Shown here: piece after piece, positions 1-12,730 of the stretch
How the letters are laid out: every line of letters starts with the position of its first letter
Numbering within the stretch: position 1 is the first letter of the stretch
Assembly (NCBI GenBank): GCA_025201375.1
Contig: JAIWZP010000055.1
Coordinates: 1 to 64,000 of the forward strand
Direction of reading: 5' to 3'
DNA from: Gongronella butleri
Lineage: Eukaryota > Mucoromycota > Mucoromycetes > Mucorales > Cunninghamellaceae
DNA: 64,000 nt
Translations under genes and position numbers: made by a program
The notes under the pieces: generated by a model
Database searches by the model: none
Seen by the model: only the letters and a program-made list of their open reading frames with translations
Told to the model about the DNA's origin: nothing

Positions 1-1248
1 CGTGGTGGTGAGTGAGGCAAATCATAGTGTGTCAATACCAGCAAATGCAGGGTGGAGGAGGAGGAGAAAGGAAAAAAAGGGTCTTGCAACGAGAGATGAC
101 GCTACAAGGGTGTGAAAAGAAAAAAAAAAAATAAAAGCAACAAAGAAAAAGACAATCAAAAGGGAAAATGGCCAGAAAAAATGGATGATGATCATTCGTT
201 ATTTTCGTGAGAGACGCACAGCTGTTACACCGCCTCATTTTTTAGCATGAATTGGGCGCTTTTTGGTGGCCAATGCCCGCTACTCCCTCTTTTTTTTATC
301 TGCAGGCCTCTTGTGTTCACGTGCTCCTTTTTTTTTTTTTTTTTTTTTTTTTGTATATTCCGCTCGCGTTGAAACAAAGGTGTGCGTCATCATCGGTCAT
401 TGAGTACCAAAAAAATCAAAAAAAAAGAAAAGGAGCAAACGCATTTCGTTTATCACCTTTTCCTTGCCACGCGCAACACTTCGCGTGCCAATTCCCTTTT
501 TCATGTCAACTGGCGCAAAAAGGCAAAAAAAAAAAAAAAAAAAAAGTTGGTCTCAGTTGAGTACCAAAATGGGGGGAGGCGCGCCAACAAGGCGGGACAC
601 GCGCGGCAATTGGAGTGCTGGAAAACGAGGGTGGGGGGTGACGCCCGACTGATTGACAGTTGACATGACCGGGCGAACATTGGCCATGATGCACGTTGCG
701 GAATTGGTGTGACCATGCGGTTTACGCCTGTGACCTGGTGTTTCAAACCCGACTGTTTGGTTTTTTTTTCGAGAAAAAGAGCCCCTTCCTCCTAAACTTC
801 CCCCCACATCTCTCAAAAACTGAGATGTCAATGTCTCCTTGCATTTGGAGAGCGTGATTGTTTACTTGAGATTTAGAGTTTATTTTTTGTCGCTCTTTTC
901 GCTGCAATTCCCTCTCTTTCTTTGTTTTTTGCATCATTGTTCGCGTTTCTCTTTTGCTTTCAATGTCTTAGTTGCTATCGTCATTTCCGAGGGCCTTTTT
1001 TTTTTTTTTTTTTTTGGCGGGGAGTGGGGGAAAAGCAAGGCGCGCTTTTTTCTGCTGTGCCGCCCCAATCCTGCCTCAATGACGCTTGCGTGGTCTTCTT
1101 TTTTGCTTTTTTTTTTATTTTCTCTACTTTTTTTCATACGCAAAAACAAAAAAGTGACGAGAGAATTTGGCGCGCTATTGTTCTCTCTTTTTACGCGCAT
1201 TCGGCCAACAAGCGATTATTTTGATCATCCAAGAGTTGATCAAAACAG
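1..1248. other. Gene-free upstream stretch
   Basis: No coding region is recognised. The stretch is dominated by long A and T homopolymers. The apparent reading frames are Phe- or Lys-rich translations of these tracts. It lies upstream of the Medusa-like gene and may hold its promoter and 5' UTR. Confidence 0.6.
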
Positions 1249-1445
1249 ATGACAGACCAACGTAACGTTAGCATCCTTCCGCCCCCCCCCCTCAGTTTAG
1301 GAAAGGGAGCCGCCTCAGTCAACACCCCATACATAGCCGCACCTTGCCCAAACACACACAATCACACACACGCACCACACACACACACACACACGCACAC
1401 ACACCAACATAAAAAAAAAAAAGCAATTGAGGCGGCCCTTTCCCT

Positions 1446-1487
<42 letters not shown>

Positions 1488-3942
1488 TTCGCCCCTCACT
1501 GATTGATTTCATTCTCTTTCTTTTTCCTCTTTTTTTCTTTTTCCTTGCTTGCCCACGATAGAGTACAACTTGCCCACGACAACAGACGACACGGAGGATC
1601 CAAATCAGCCCACGACGACGACACCGACGACGGCAGCAGCTCTGGCGCCACGTCCTGCGGCCCCGGCTGCGTCGTCGTCGTCTGCCGCCGCCGCCAGCAC
1701 CGGCACCAGTACCAGCACCAGCAGTGCGAGTGGCGGGGGGCTGAATCCGCAGCCCATCAACACCTGGGTGATCCAATCCTCGTCCGAGCGGTACACAGCG
1801 CCCAAAATCTACGAATACACGCCGCACCAAGGCCACGACATGGATACCCTGCATGTCACCTTGCAATGGGACGACGCTGCGTATCTGGACGGGCTTAGGA
1901 TCGCCGTGGGTGCCGCCATCCAACCAACACACATTTACATGGATCCAACCACGAAGATGATCCAGCTTACCTGCTACGCGCCTCTCTGGGCACACACACA
2001 GTCCCCAGACAAGTCCGTCACTCTCTACATCCTCGTCTATGATTCAAACGCACGCAATGTCATCGATGCATGGCCATTTGGCTACTTTACATACATTCCA
2101 CGAAAACGGCCTTCCTCGGAAATGCCAGAAGACTTTGAATTGACTACAAAACGCGCTCGAGGCAAGCCAAAAACAACAAAAAAAAAAAAAGAAAAAAAAA
2201 GGAAAAAGAGAGCGTGTCGCGTCAAATTCCGCCACAAACCTCGGCTGACCCTCTTTTTTGGCGCCAAACAGGGTCGTCGCAATCTCAGCAACCCTACGTG
2301 TTACCCGAATACTCTTCGTATTACGACCTGCCTTCACAATACATGGCTACATCCACCCCAGGTGGTACCAGATCTCATCAGCCCTTCTTCCAAGGTAAGA
2401 AAAAAAAAAAAAAAAAAGAAAAAAAAAGCTCCTCGTGCGTCCCACTCTTGCCACTGGTCGTATTTTTCCCCTCTCTGCGTCTCTCCCTCTCTCGCGCTTC
2501 CTTCGTCCTCACGGTCGCTCGATCAATTGGTCTCGGGATCACACCCCTTCTTGGTTTTGCCTTTTTCAACCCGGCCCTCTTTGTCCAGTGACCAAAACGA
2601 GGGTCATGACCGCGATCCAATTCGACGGGATGACCTCATGGGAGGCTGGGTTGGGGGGAGGAGTGTGAAGTGTGGCCAGAAAAGGGGGGGAGTGTGCTAG
2701 CCCAGAGAAGGAGGAAAAAGAACAATGAATTTTTTTTTTTTACCCCACTTGCAAATATCCTTTTTTTTGCTGTCCGCCACTGTGCCCTTCTCCTCCCCTC
2801 CCCCCGTCCCCGTGCCCCTCCCATATTACCACCACCTTGCATCTTCCCTCTTTTTAATTTTCCATTTTATTTTTTGACTCACTCTTCCACTTTTTTTTTT
2901 ATTTTTCATTTTTAACAAAAAAAAAATGATAGACACGCCCGCTCCTGGCCAGATGATGTATCCATATCGTCAAGGCCAAGAGGCCTATGGCTATGCATCG
3001 GATCCAATGGGCTTGCCCACACAATCGATGGGTCAAGTGACACCGTCAGGTGTGATGCCTCACGAATTGGCATCCACGGGGTCGTATGGCGCGCCACCGC
3101 CGCCAATGCAATCACAGTTGCCGGTCGCGCCGCCGCAACGGCATCAGGCGCCGCAGCCGCATCCATCGACGAGCAGTGGCGGCCATCAAGCCGTGCTTGC
3201 GCCGGCACCGCCCGCCTATTCGTCGCCATACCAGCCGCGTGCGACCCCTGTGGTGCCCACGTCGCCGTCCACATCCATGGCGTCGTCCACCATGCACTTG
3301 TCGTCAATGGCAAGCATGTCCGAGGCCGCGGGCGGCGCGGATCCCTTTGCGCAATTGATCAGTCATGCGGATCTGGTCATTGAGGGCGACATGATGGCCA
3401 TGGTCCACAATTGGTCCGACCAGGAGCTGCAAGACCGTCGCCGACTTGTCCAGTTTTGGCGTCGACAGACACAAAACCAGATCATTTGCCAATGCCAGGC
3501 CATTGCGCCCACAAATCGCGCCAATCACCCGGAAGAAATCATCATCTCGTGCATCTACTGGGCCGACAAGAACGACTATTACATCACCTCGGTCGACATT
3601 ATCTATTTGCTCGAGGGACTCATTGGAGCGCGATTTACCACCGAAGAACGAAATCGCGTCCGCCGCAATCTAGAGGGATTGCAGCCGTTGACCGTCAGCA
3701 AAGGAAGAGATGACACCGCAGACTTTTTTAGAATGATCATGGCCTTCAATCATCCAAAGCCGCGCAACATTGAAAAGGATCTTAAGGTGTTTCCTTGGAC
3801 ATCTCTGCCAGAGGGTATGAAAAAGATCATCAGCAAATACACCGCAAGTTACAGCAGCACCGCATCACTCTTACCATCCTCCTCGACATCCACCTCTCCA
3901 CCACGCCCACCACCCCCCGGCGCCGCTCCTCCATCCATGTGA
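1249..3942 (+). CDS. medA: Medusa/MedA-like developmental transcriptional regulator
   Basis: The spliced model has exons 1249-1261, 1562-2161, 2272-2394 and 2933-3942, giving 581 residues. Exon 1 codes only MTDQ plus one base. The long exon-2 frame has no usable upstream ATG of its own, which is why the distant start was chosen. Intron 2 would be GC-AG (donor G|GCAAGC). Residues about 70-182 look like the N-terminal beta-rich domain of MedA/Acon-3 proteins. Residues about 392-552 match the conserved C-terminal block, with landmarks WSDQELQDRRRLV, IISCIYW, TSVDIIYLLEGLIG, RVRRNLEG, KPRNIEKDLKVFPW and a terminal KIISKYTASY. The linker is rich in Pro, Gln and Ser. In Aspergillus and Neurospora the family controls conidiophore development; the role here is inferred. 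The first intron is the least certain part. Confidence 0.85.
1352..1405. repeat. CA-rich microsatellite
   Basis: An imperfect (CA)n tract lies inside the proposed first intron of the Medusa-like gene. It is followed by a poly(A) run and a poly(T) run of about 35 bases. Confidence 0.85.
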
Positions 3943-5162
3943 AATGCTTTCATTTTTTTCGCCTCCAATTCCCCCCTTTTTTTTTCTCCACCATTTGCTG
4001 TATCTTTTTTTTTTTTCACCCGCTTGGTCCAGCCCTGTACATGATGACTCTTCCTCTCTTTGCATACTCGCTCGCTCGCTCGGCCTGCGCACTCACATGT
4101 AATTCCCTTTTTTTTTTCTCTCTTCATTTGTTTCGACATCCGCCCGGCACTTTCAACTCCGCGCACGCGTCTTGGCTTCCCCTGCTAGCTCTCTTTTCGT
4201 ACAATTCCTTTGTCGCACGGACATGACCCCCCGTTTGGCCTCTCCCTTGATCCCTTTCCCCCTCCCCATTCTCTCTCTTTTTTTTCTACTCTTTGTATTG
4301 CCTTATTCTCCCCCTTTTCTTTTTAATGACTAGTTCCTGTGTAGTTTAGACCCCCCTTCTTTCTTTGCCATTGGCATTGCGCAAATCGACTGCGCACGTA
4401 ATAAATAGCTCCTTTCCCCCTTCCCCGTGACCGCATCATGCCAAAGGCATGCGTCATCTGCCTTGAACCTTTTATTTTCGGTGCAGCCAGTGCGTGTGGG
4501 TGCAGTAATTGCGTGGCCGCGCGTCCGCGCGCGCGGGTAGCCCGGTTCCAAATGAGGATGCATCTCCTTCCCGAGCCGATTCTTTTTTTTTTGGTTGTTG
4601 TTGGTTGTACAAGAAGCCAAATACGGGTACGAAACGGGGTCATTCGCGCGCCAAATCTGAGCCTCTTGCTCCTTTTTTCAACCCCCAAAACAACCTGCCA
4701 AGTCCGTGATGCACAAAAAAAGCACCATGTGCTCGCCAGTCGCGTGCATTTTACGCGGCAATCACTTCTTCATTACGCAGCGCCTTCTCCCCCCTTCCTC
4801 CCTCTGCTTTTTTCTATGCAAGCATGATGCAATCACACCGTCATCAGCGCTCCCCTTGTCAAACATTGAAATAAAAGAAAAAGATTGAAAAAAAAGAAAA
4901 AGATTGAAAAAAAGAAAAAGACGAATGTCATGCGCACTTTCATGCGTCGCCGACGCACCTCGCGCTCGATTTGCCTTCCATATCCACTCCCCCCCAAAAA
5001 AAAACAGGGTTGCATTTGGTCTGGCGCCAAAAAGAAAAGAAGAACGAGAGAGAGAAAAAAATACAAAGGTCACGCTTTGTTTGTATCATGCGCGACGGCA
5101 AGAGAGGCAAGAAACATAAAAAATACAAAAAAAAACAAAATAATGGCACCAAGGGCGGGCAA
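3943..5162. other. Intergenic region between convergent genes
   Basis: This is the shared 3' side of the Medusa-like gene and the MFS transporter. No gene is recognised. Near 4865-4920 there is a short tandem repeat whose unit combines GATTG with A-rich sequence. Confidence 0.55.
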
Positions 5163-7050
5163 TTATAGCAGATACTTAAAGTCACGGCCCTGTTTGCCGA
5201 CTTTTTCACCGGCATCGATCATGGTGTTGAGATGTCTGAGGCGGAACTTGAGGACGAGCGCACACAAAGCAGCCAGCATCATGGCACTACCCACAACCAT
5301 ATTGGACCCCGTGTAATTGGGCGCGTCAACCGTCCAGCTCGAGTACAATGCAAATGTCGTGATCAGCGCACCAAAATTGCCCACCGACGACACAATCCCC
5401 GTTGCCGACGCCACGGCCACCGCACCCTCCTTGGAATTGGCCGTCCAAGCCATGCTCTACAAGTGGTTAAAGAAAAAAAGAACGCGTGAGCATAATGACG
5501 AGAAAAGGAGTATTTTTTTTCGTTTTTTTTTTTTACCAGTGGCACCGTCGGATATGTCCCGCCAGTGACAAGCATGAGGCCAAAGTAGCGCGCAGCCACT
5601 TGCTTGGAGAAGGTCAGGACAACAAAACCGACAAACGAGACAATGCACATGCAAATGATGAACCAGCCGCGGTCTTGATAGTGGTCGCTAAGACGCGTTA
5701 CAATCATCACGCTGATGCAGCCGAAAATGTACGGCGGGATGCTCATCAAACTCACTTGCAGCGAGTTGTACGTGCCAATCTGCTGCACAATCTTGGGCAA
5801 AAAGTACCCGAGAGACGTTGCCGCCATCACCTTTTTTTTTTAAAAAAAAGAAAAAGAAAAAAAATGAGGGATACAGGGTACAATGAGCCGCGTCGCGCCC
5901 AATTGCTTTTTTTTTTTTTTTTTTGCTCTCTTCTATGCCTTTTACCGGTGTCAAGTACAGAATACAAAAGAGCCACACTTTGTAATCGGTCAATTGGGTC
6001 TTGAGGTTCTGCAAATCGCGCTTGATGATCACTTTGAGCGGCTCGCCCTTCCTTTTTTGTTTGATCGGCTTGCCGTCAGGCGCAGAGCCGCTTTGAAGAT
6101 GTTGGCCATCCAAGCTACCTAGTGCAAGGCTGCCATTGTCATTGTCATTGTCGTCGTCAACAGCCGTTGAGTGGCGCAGTCGTTGCGTGGCCAATCGGCG
6201 CTCTTCCTCGGTTAGGAACCTCTTGGCGCGCTCAGGTGTCGACGGCAACACGTACAGCGTCAGGACGCCAAAAATGATGGACAGGATCCCAAAGATTAAA
6301 AAGAGCCATTGGAAGCCATACAATCCGCCGCGCCCGTCAATCAGCTGGCATAAATATGAAATAAGCCCACCAAACGCGCCAGAAAGAGGACCAGCCAGGT
6401 ACGTGAAGCCCAATCGCGTTGAAATCTCCTCGGGGCGATACCAGAGAGTCGTGTAATACGCTAAACAATAAAAAAATGAGTAAAAATTAAAAAAAAAGAA
6501 ACACGAGTGGTGACAATAGAGCACCACATGTCCCTGGGATTCAACTTTTTTTTTTGGTTTTTTTGACAGATTTTTTACCGATGCCCGGCCAGAATCCAGC
6601 TTCAAACACGCCGAGCAGGAAACGCAGCAGGTAAAAATGCCATGCTTGTGAAATGGCGGCCATGCAGCCGGTGACAATGCTCCATGTGATCATGATGCGT
6701 GCGATCCAAAAGGCAGGATTGACATTGGCCATGATCAGGTTGGAAGGGATCTCAAAGACAATGTATGCGACGTAAAACACGCCTGTGCCAATGCTGGTCT
6801 GCTGCGCCGACAGGCCCGCCACCGACGCCAAGTCATGCCCTTGCTGCTTGTTCATCGTGAAAGAATAGCCAACATTCACGCGGTCCTCCACGGATAAAAA
6901 GTACAAAATAAAGATCCACGGCAGAATCCGCCAGTCAAGCTTGCGCAGCAGCTTCTTCTCGTCCTCCTCGTATGTTGTGACGCTGGATAAAGACTCGCTG
7001 CCCCCAGGCGTGCGCTGTCGCAGCTGGTCCAAACTTGTGTCAACCGCCAT
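5163..7050 (-). CDS. MFS transporter, anion:cation symporter (allantoate/nicotinate permease-like) family
   Basis: Exons on the minus strand are 7050-6579, 6460-5946, 5830-5537 and 5456-5163 (524 residues, in frame at all junctions). The protein has the usual two six-helix halves separated by a hydrophilic loop. Family landmarks are LDWRILPWIFILYFLSVEDR in helix 1, RFLLGVFEAGFWPG in helix 4 and PERAKRFLTEEERR in the central loop. This places it with fungal Dal5/Tna1-type plasma-membrane symporters for organic anions such as allantoate, nicotinate or related carboxylates. The substrate cannot be read from sequence. A start at 7050 is preferred because the upstream in-frame sequence is homopolymer-derived. 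The central loop carries an Asp/Asn repeat. Confidence 0.9.
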
Positions 7051-7213
7051 GAAAAAGTAAAAAATAGGCGGAAAAAAAAAAAAAAAAAAAAAAAAAGATG
7101 AAACGCACAAATTCAAAAAGGAAATTGAAAAAGACGCGCCCGTTTCCTCCGCCTCCCCCTCTTTTTTTTTTTTTTTTTTTTTTTTGCTCTCTTTCTCTCT
7201 TTTTTCTTTCTAC

Positions 7214-8721
7214 ATGCGCACTTTTTACTATTCCACGGTCAGAAACATGGATAAAACAAGCTCTCTAATGCCTTGCTCCGTCTTAAAGTCACTCAGTGAC
7301 GCGACACAAGGCTCACTGCCACCATTCACGCTTCAATTCTTGCCCGACTTGCGCGCGCTCTATTACGCAAATGACGCTGTCCAGGCGTTTTCCATTGACG
7401 ACTTTGCCACATACTATGACGAGTACTGCAGGAACGTGCTCTTGGCCATTTCCACGGGCCAAATTGCCGAGGTAGGGCGATATTTAACAAGGGCGCGACA
7501 ACGTGACGGCGTGACGGCCTGTAGGCTTGCAAAACTCGCGTTTCACCCCTTCCTTTTTTTCTTTTTTTTTTTATGCAGCTCGAGTCTGCCAGCTTCAAGC
7601 TACACAATCTCATCAAGCTTGGCCAGTCCCCGATCGTATTTATAATGCTCACAAGTCATCGCTCGTTGCTCTTGGACATGATTTCCTTTTGGGACGACTA
7701 TTTGTACGAGGTAATGTTATTTATAAAGAATTGACACGCTCACGGCGCGCGTGCTTGGCTGACTCCTTGTTCTTATTTGTCACAGGTGCTCGTCCTTCAC
7801 GCGATTCCGCGCTTGGGATATGAGATTAACATGGCAAAAGTGGCAAATCTGCAAGAATATCTGCAGAATATGCCATTGATGCTGAATTCGACCTATCACG
7901 CGTTTCCCTGCTTCGTGCAGAGGCGTTTGAAGGTCGCGGAGGACGCACTCGTGGTTTTGCGTCGCCGTCTGACCCTCCATTTCCACGCGCAAAACCTCGT
8001 CAGCCTCCTCAACGACAAAACTATCATCACTGCAATGCGAAGCGGCTGGGAAACGATCGACATGGACGACGTCGTCGCAGAAACAGCTTGGCTCATGGAC
8101 AATCCCTCTCAATCGCCATTCAAGGACTGTGCGTAAAAAAAAAAAAAAAAAAGAGACAAAATCAAGTGCTGCACACGGTCATTTGGAGCTGACAGCCGTT
8201 TTCTTTTCTGCAAAGTTGACAAGGAAATGAAATGCTTACTCGACAGCGCTGCGCCACCATCCATCGGTGCCTGCTTGAGCTTGATCAGGTCACTGACTGC
8301 TGGCTTGCTTCAGTCGCAGGTAAAAATAGAGAGAAAGAAATGCTGTATTACCGTAATTGCCCGGATTTTGTCGAGCTCATCTGACTCGTTGTTTTATCAG
8401 ACCAACCCAGAGGACGACGTCGTCGACTTCCCCGTGGCGCCTGATACTGCCAATGACGCGCACATGAAATGGAATACATGCTTTGGCTTGGTTTTCCAGC
8501 GATTGCAAATCTTGTCCGTGTCAACCATCAGTAAGCAAGACCAGAGCAAGCGTGTCATGATATCGTACGCCCGCGTCGCAGGCGTGCCTGAGCTCATTGT
8601 TCCCCCTTTTTTTTTGCTTGCTTTCCTAGATGCGTTCCAAGACTTGCGCTTTTTCTTTGACTACGCGGTGTATTACCGCTTAAATGAGAGCCTGTACTCC
8701 GCATTGGATCTTGCTCATTGA
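7214..8721 (+). CDS. Conserved-looking protein of unknown function, six exons
   Basis: Exons are 7214-7471, 7579-7710, 7786-8128, 8216-8319, 8401-8530 and 8630-8721. This gives 352 residues from the ATG at 7214, or 341 from the in-frame ATG at 7247. All junctions keep the frame and use GT-AG signals. The product looks soluble and largely helical, with no signal peptide or membrane segment. Recognisable but unassigned stretches are FWDDYLYEVLVLHAIPRLGY and FFFDYAVYYRLNESLYSALD. Six matching introns make it very likely a real gene, but I do not recognise the family. Confidence 0.75.
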
Positions 8722-9559
8722 TGCCTTGTGACCCACCATCCCCCTTTTTCCAACAACACCTCTGTTTCCTACGCGCTTCCCTTTTCCCCATATTTTTCAA
8801 CGTCTTTCTCCATGATCACACCCCCTTCAACATTTGCCTGCTCCATTCCCTTTTTTACTTTATTATCGGAAATCAATCCGTACTGTAAAAGTAAAAAATT
8901 AGTGTCATGCATATCATACTCCCATGCTACAGTTTCATAGGCACAAATCAATAAAAAAAAATAAGAAACAGAGCGTTTTTCTGATTTTTTTGCATGTGGG
9001 TTGTGGGATGGCGCAAAATTGGCTCGCCTTTTTTTGTCTTTTGGAGGTTCTGGGGTGCGCTGAACAAAAGTTTCTGCGGTAGCCATTTAGATTGCGCTGA
9101 TCGAAAAAAGGGGATAGCGCTATCATAGCTACAGTAATGACATCTATTTTTTTTAACCAAAACCAGACAATTACCGTAAATCCTTATCACACTGTACGTA
9201 TGATACAGTAGCACTGCTTTTACTGTATAGTAATACAGCAAAAGACAGTTCTAGCAGGACATTTGAGTTATCTTCTCGTAATGTCGTACTGTAAATGGCT
9301 TTAAAACCAGGAATAACTTGGGCCGTTGGCAAGAAAATGGGCTTTTTGCCATACAGTAAATTCACATTTTCGGCCCACAAACACTCAATTTTTATTCAAT
9401 CAGACTGAAATTTGCACGAGTAGTACAAGACACATTTGGGTGTCATTTTATCCCTGCCCGACAAACCCAATGCGTGACCTTTGTACACTTGGGACGTTTG
9501 GTCAAAAAATTCAAGCGTGATTTGCTCGGCAACGAGCTAGATAACCCATGGCAAGCTTC

Positions 9560-10680
9560 CAGTGACAAAAGATACAGAATTTGATGCTCTGTCAAATGAG
9601 ATAAGTTTTACTGGCGTGCGACCAAAACCGGTCAAGAAATTCAAGTTTCTGAAATTTGTCATTGATCACTTTTTTCTCGCGATCCGTCAAGTCAACCCCC
9701 GATTTTTATTGTAGATTTGATTACAAAGAGGGGTCCAAAGCATCTAATGACATGACTCTCAAAGCTCTGGTGTGTAGGTTGCCAAACAGATTTGAAAATT
9801 CTCGGGGCCTCAGCCAATCCAACCGGGGGACCCTCCAGGTGCATTTTGATCTGACCAAGCAACTTTTTTTTCAAAAATCTAAAAAAATTATTTCACCACC
9901 AAAGACTCGTCGCAACGCCACAAAACTTTCCCAACTATAGGATTCGGCTCCTCTCTTTCCAGAACAAAATTAAAACCCGATGTTATTCGCCTGGTTCGGC
10001 GAGAAACGTGACATTGCTGAAATTTTGGCTGTAAGGCATTTTTCAAGAAAACATTTCGCGGTAAAATCGTGCTTCAATCATCGCCATGCCAAATTTAGCA
10101 TCGTGTATCATATATTTTTAATGTCCCTCTTTTCAGAGAAAAATAAAGACCAGGGGTCACTCTGGTCATTGTCGACACATGCACTACTGTAATTTCACGG
10201 ATTTTCACAAATGCAATACTGACTGCCACAAACCGTGATTGGATCGGTTCCAACATTAGCCATAAGGTAATTTTGGCACGTCATTTTATACAGAAACGTT
10301 AAAAACAAGTGGGTGCTTAGTAGGCTGTTTCCAACAATTTTAGAAAATTGGCAATATTCCCATGGTTTTCACGATTCTAGTCTTAAAGTTCATGAGCCAC
10401 GCTCATGTCACCTCTCCAAACATAGGCATTAGGCAATACAGTACTGTATTTGGGTGTTCTTTCCCTACAAACTCTTAAAAACTAGTGGTCGGCTCGGTCA
10501 TTTTGCATATGAATCCGAAATGCCGTTATTTTCACCAATTTTGCACACGACCCCGAAATATTTGGTGGAGGCCAATGAAACTGACACCGTTGGAAAGAGA
10601 CGCACTCAAATGTCATTTCTAGATTGTTTGCACGCCCGATGGACAACCTTTACACGCTTGCAAAAGTCGATCAAATATTG
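9560..10680 (+). repeat. Left arm of a large diverged inverted repeat
   Basis: This arm matches, in reverse complement, the arm at 11625-12730. Anchors read by eye: 9577-9620 pairs with 12670-12720, 9700-9800 with 12490-12590, 9960-10040 with 12250-12320, and 10620-10670 with 11630-11670. Mismatches and small gaps occur throughout, so the duplication is old. No ORF is preserved. Confidence 0.8.
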
Positions 10681-11624
10681 GATAAATTTTCAAACTCGAT
10701 TTTCTCGACATCCGGGAAAATAACCACCGGTGCTTTTAACATCTCGATTTCAGCTTCTGAATTGCTGTCGAATGCAACAATTTTCACCGTCATCTGATCA
10801 AAACTGATGGAGAAAATAGGTTTTCCGGTCAATTTTTGCAATCGCCATTTGCTCGAGAATGGCCTAATAAACTTGTAATTTTTATTCCAGTTTTACTAAC
10901 AAACAGGGGGCGAAGAATCTAATGGGATGACTTGCAGCACGCTAGCTTGGGTTTTAACTTTTTGCACCGGTCATTTCACAAGGCTGCAACCCAGTCAGCG
11001 CATAAAAAAGTGCAAAACAAAAAATAAAAAAATAAAAATAAATAAAAATTCCATGCAATCCACGGCACCTTAATTTGGAAGTCTCAACCCTTAAATTTTT
11101 GCAAAAAAATTCAGACCAAAGTAGGCGATTTTCTCAAGTCGATCGCCGTTCATGCGTCACTCTTCTTTGGGCAATTTTCTTACTTTGGGGCGACCTGCCA
11201 TTTCGTCTGCCAATAGCAAATCATCGGAGTTACCTGTTAGGGATGCATTGATCACTCGGAGTTCGAAATTGCCCGTTTTTGGGATTTAAATGTGTGACCC
11301 CTGAATTTTTCAAAAGTGGTCGTAGCACTTTGGGGGTTACGGTAAAGCTTTTTCGTTGCAAATTTTGCGCTGAATGCGATGCAGCCATTTTTGAGCGGGG
11401 TCAACCAGTGGACGACCAGATAAATACAAAATAGGTACAAAATGAGGTTTTTGGCTTTTTTCATGTCCAAAAAAATCGGGCGAGTCCATTTTGAGCACTG
11501 AGCTGTAGTCTGTGTCGTGGGGAATTTTTCATTGGCGGGCAAATACAGTACTGCAGGCTGTAAAAAATTTTCTGGAGGCACAGCAGGCTCCCAAAGTCTG
11601 AAAAACATGCATTGTCATTTTCAA

Positions 11625-12730
11625 AGCAAGTATACAACGTGCAAAGTTCGTCCATCGGGCAAGCAAACAATCCGAAAATGACACCCAAGTGTGTCTCCTT
11701 TGATAGTACTTTTTTTACCACGATCCACAGGATATTTCGGGACCCTGTGCTAAATTATTACAGTACAGGTAGTGAAAATACAGTAACGACATTTCGAATT
11801 CATCTGCATAACGACCAAGCCAGCCTCTGGCTTTTAAGAGTTTGTATGGAAAGAACGCCCCGAAATAACTAATGTGTAGGTTTGGAGAGACAATCAATCC
11901 ATGGTTTGTGGTCCTTAAGACTAGATTTGTGAAAATCATGGGAAAATTGCCAAATTCCTAAAATTGTCGACAACAGTCTAATCACCCACTGGTTTTGAGC
12001 GTTTATTTGTAAATTGACGTGAAAAGATTACCTAATGGCAAATTTTGGAACCGATCCTGTCACGGCTTGTGGCAGCCAATACAGTATTGCAATTGTGAAA
12101 AATTCGTGAAATCGGTGGATATCTCGACAACGGCCAGAGGGACCTCTTGGTTTTATTTTTTATGAAAAGAAGGCATTAAAAAATACAAGATGCTAAATTT
12201 GGCGGTGATCGAAATACCATTTTATCGCGAAATGATTTTTTGAAAAATGCCTTACAGCCAAAATTTCAGCAATGTCAATTTTCTCGCCGAACCAGGCGAA
12301 TACATCGGGGTTTTAATTTGTTCTGGAAAAGAGAGGAGCCGAATCCTATAGTCGGGAAAGTTTCGTGGCGTTGCGACGAGTCTTTGGTGGTGAAATATTT
12401 TTTTTTAGATTTTTAGAAGAAAAAAAAAGTTGGCCAGCCCAAAATGCACCTGGAGGATTTCCCCGTTCGATTCGCTGAGGCCCCAAGAATTTTCAAATCA
12501 GTTTGGCAACCTACACACCAGCGCTTGGAGAGTCATGTCATTAGATGCTTTGACCCCGTCTTTGTGATCAAATCTGCAATAAGAATCGGGGGTTGACTCG
12601 ACGGATCGCGAGAAAAAAGCAGTGATCAAAGTCAAATTTCAGAAACTTGAATTTCTTGACCGGTTTTGGTCGCACGCCAGTAAAACTTGTCTCATTTGAC
12701 AAAGCATCAAATTCTGCATATTTTGTTACA
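11625..12730 (-). repeat. Right arm of the large diverged inverted repeat
   Basis: This is the reverse-complement counterpart of 9560-10680. The two arms flank a spacer of about 0.95 kb at 10681-11624. The spacer plus inner arm ends are related to sequence at about 42040-43290. Confidence 0.8.

Noticed and set aside
1549..1561. Apparent protein start at 1549 for the Medusa-like gene
   Set aside because: The codon there is TTG, not ATG, and lies in the pyrimidine tract of a probable 3' splice site. An upstream ATG exon at 1249 joins in frame.
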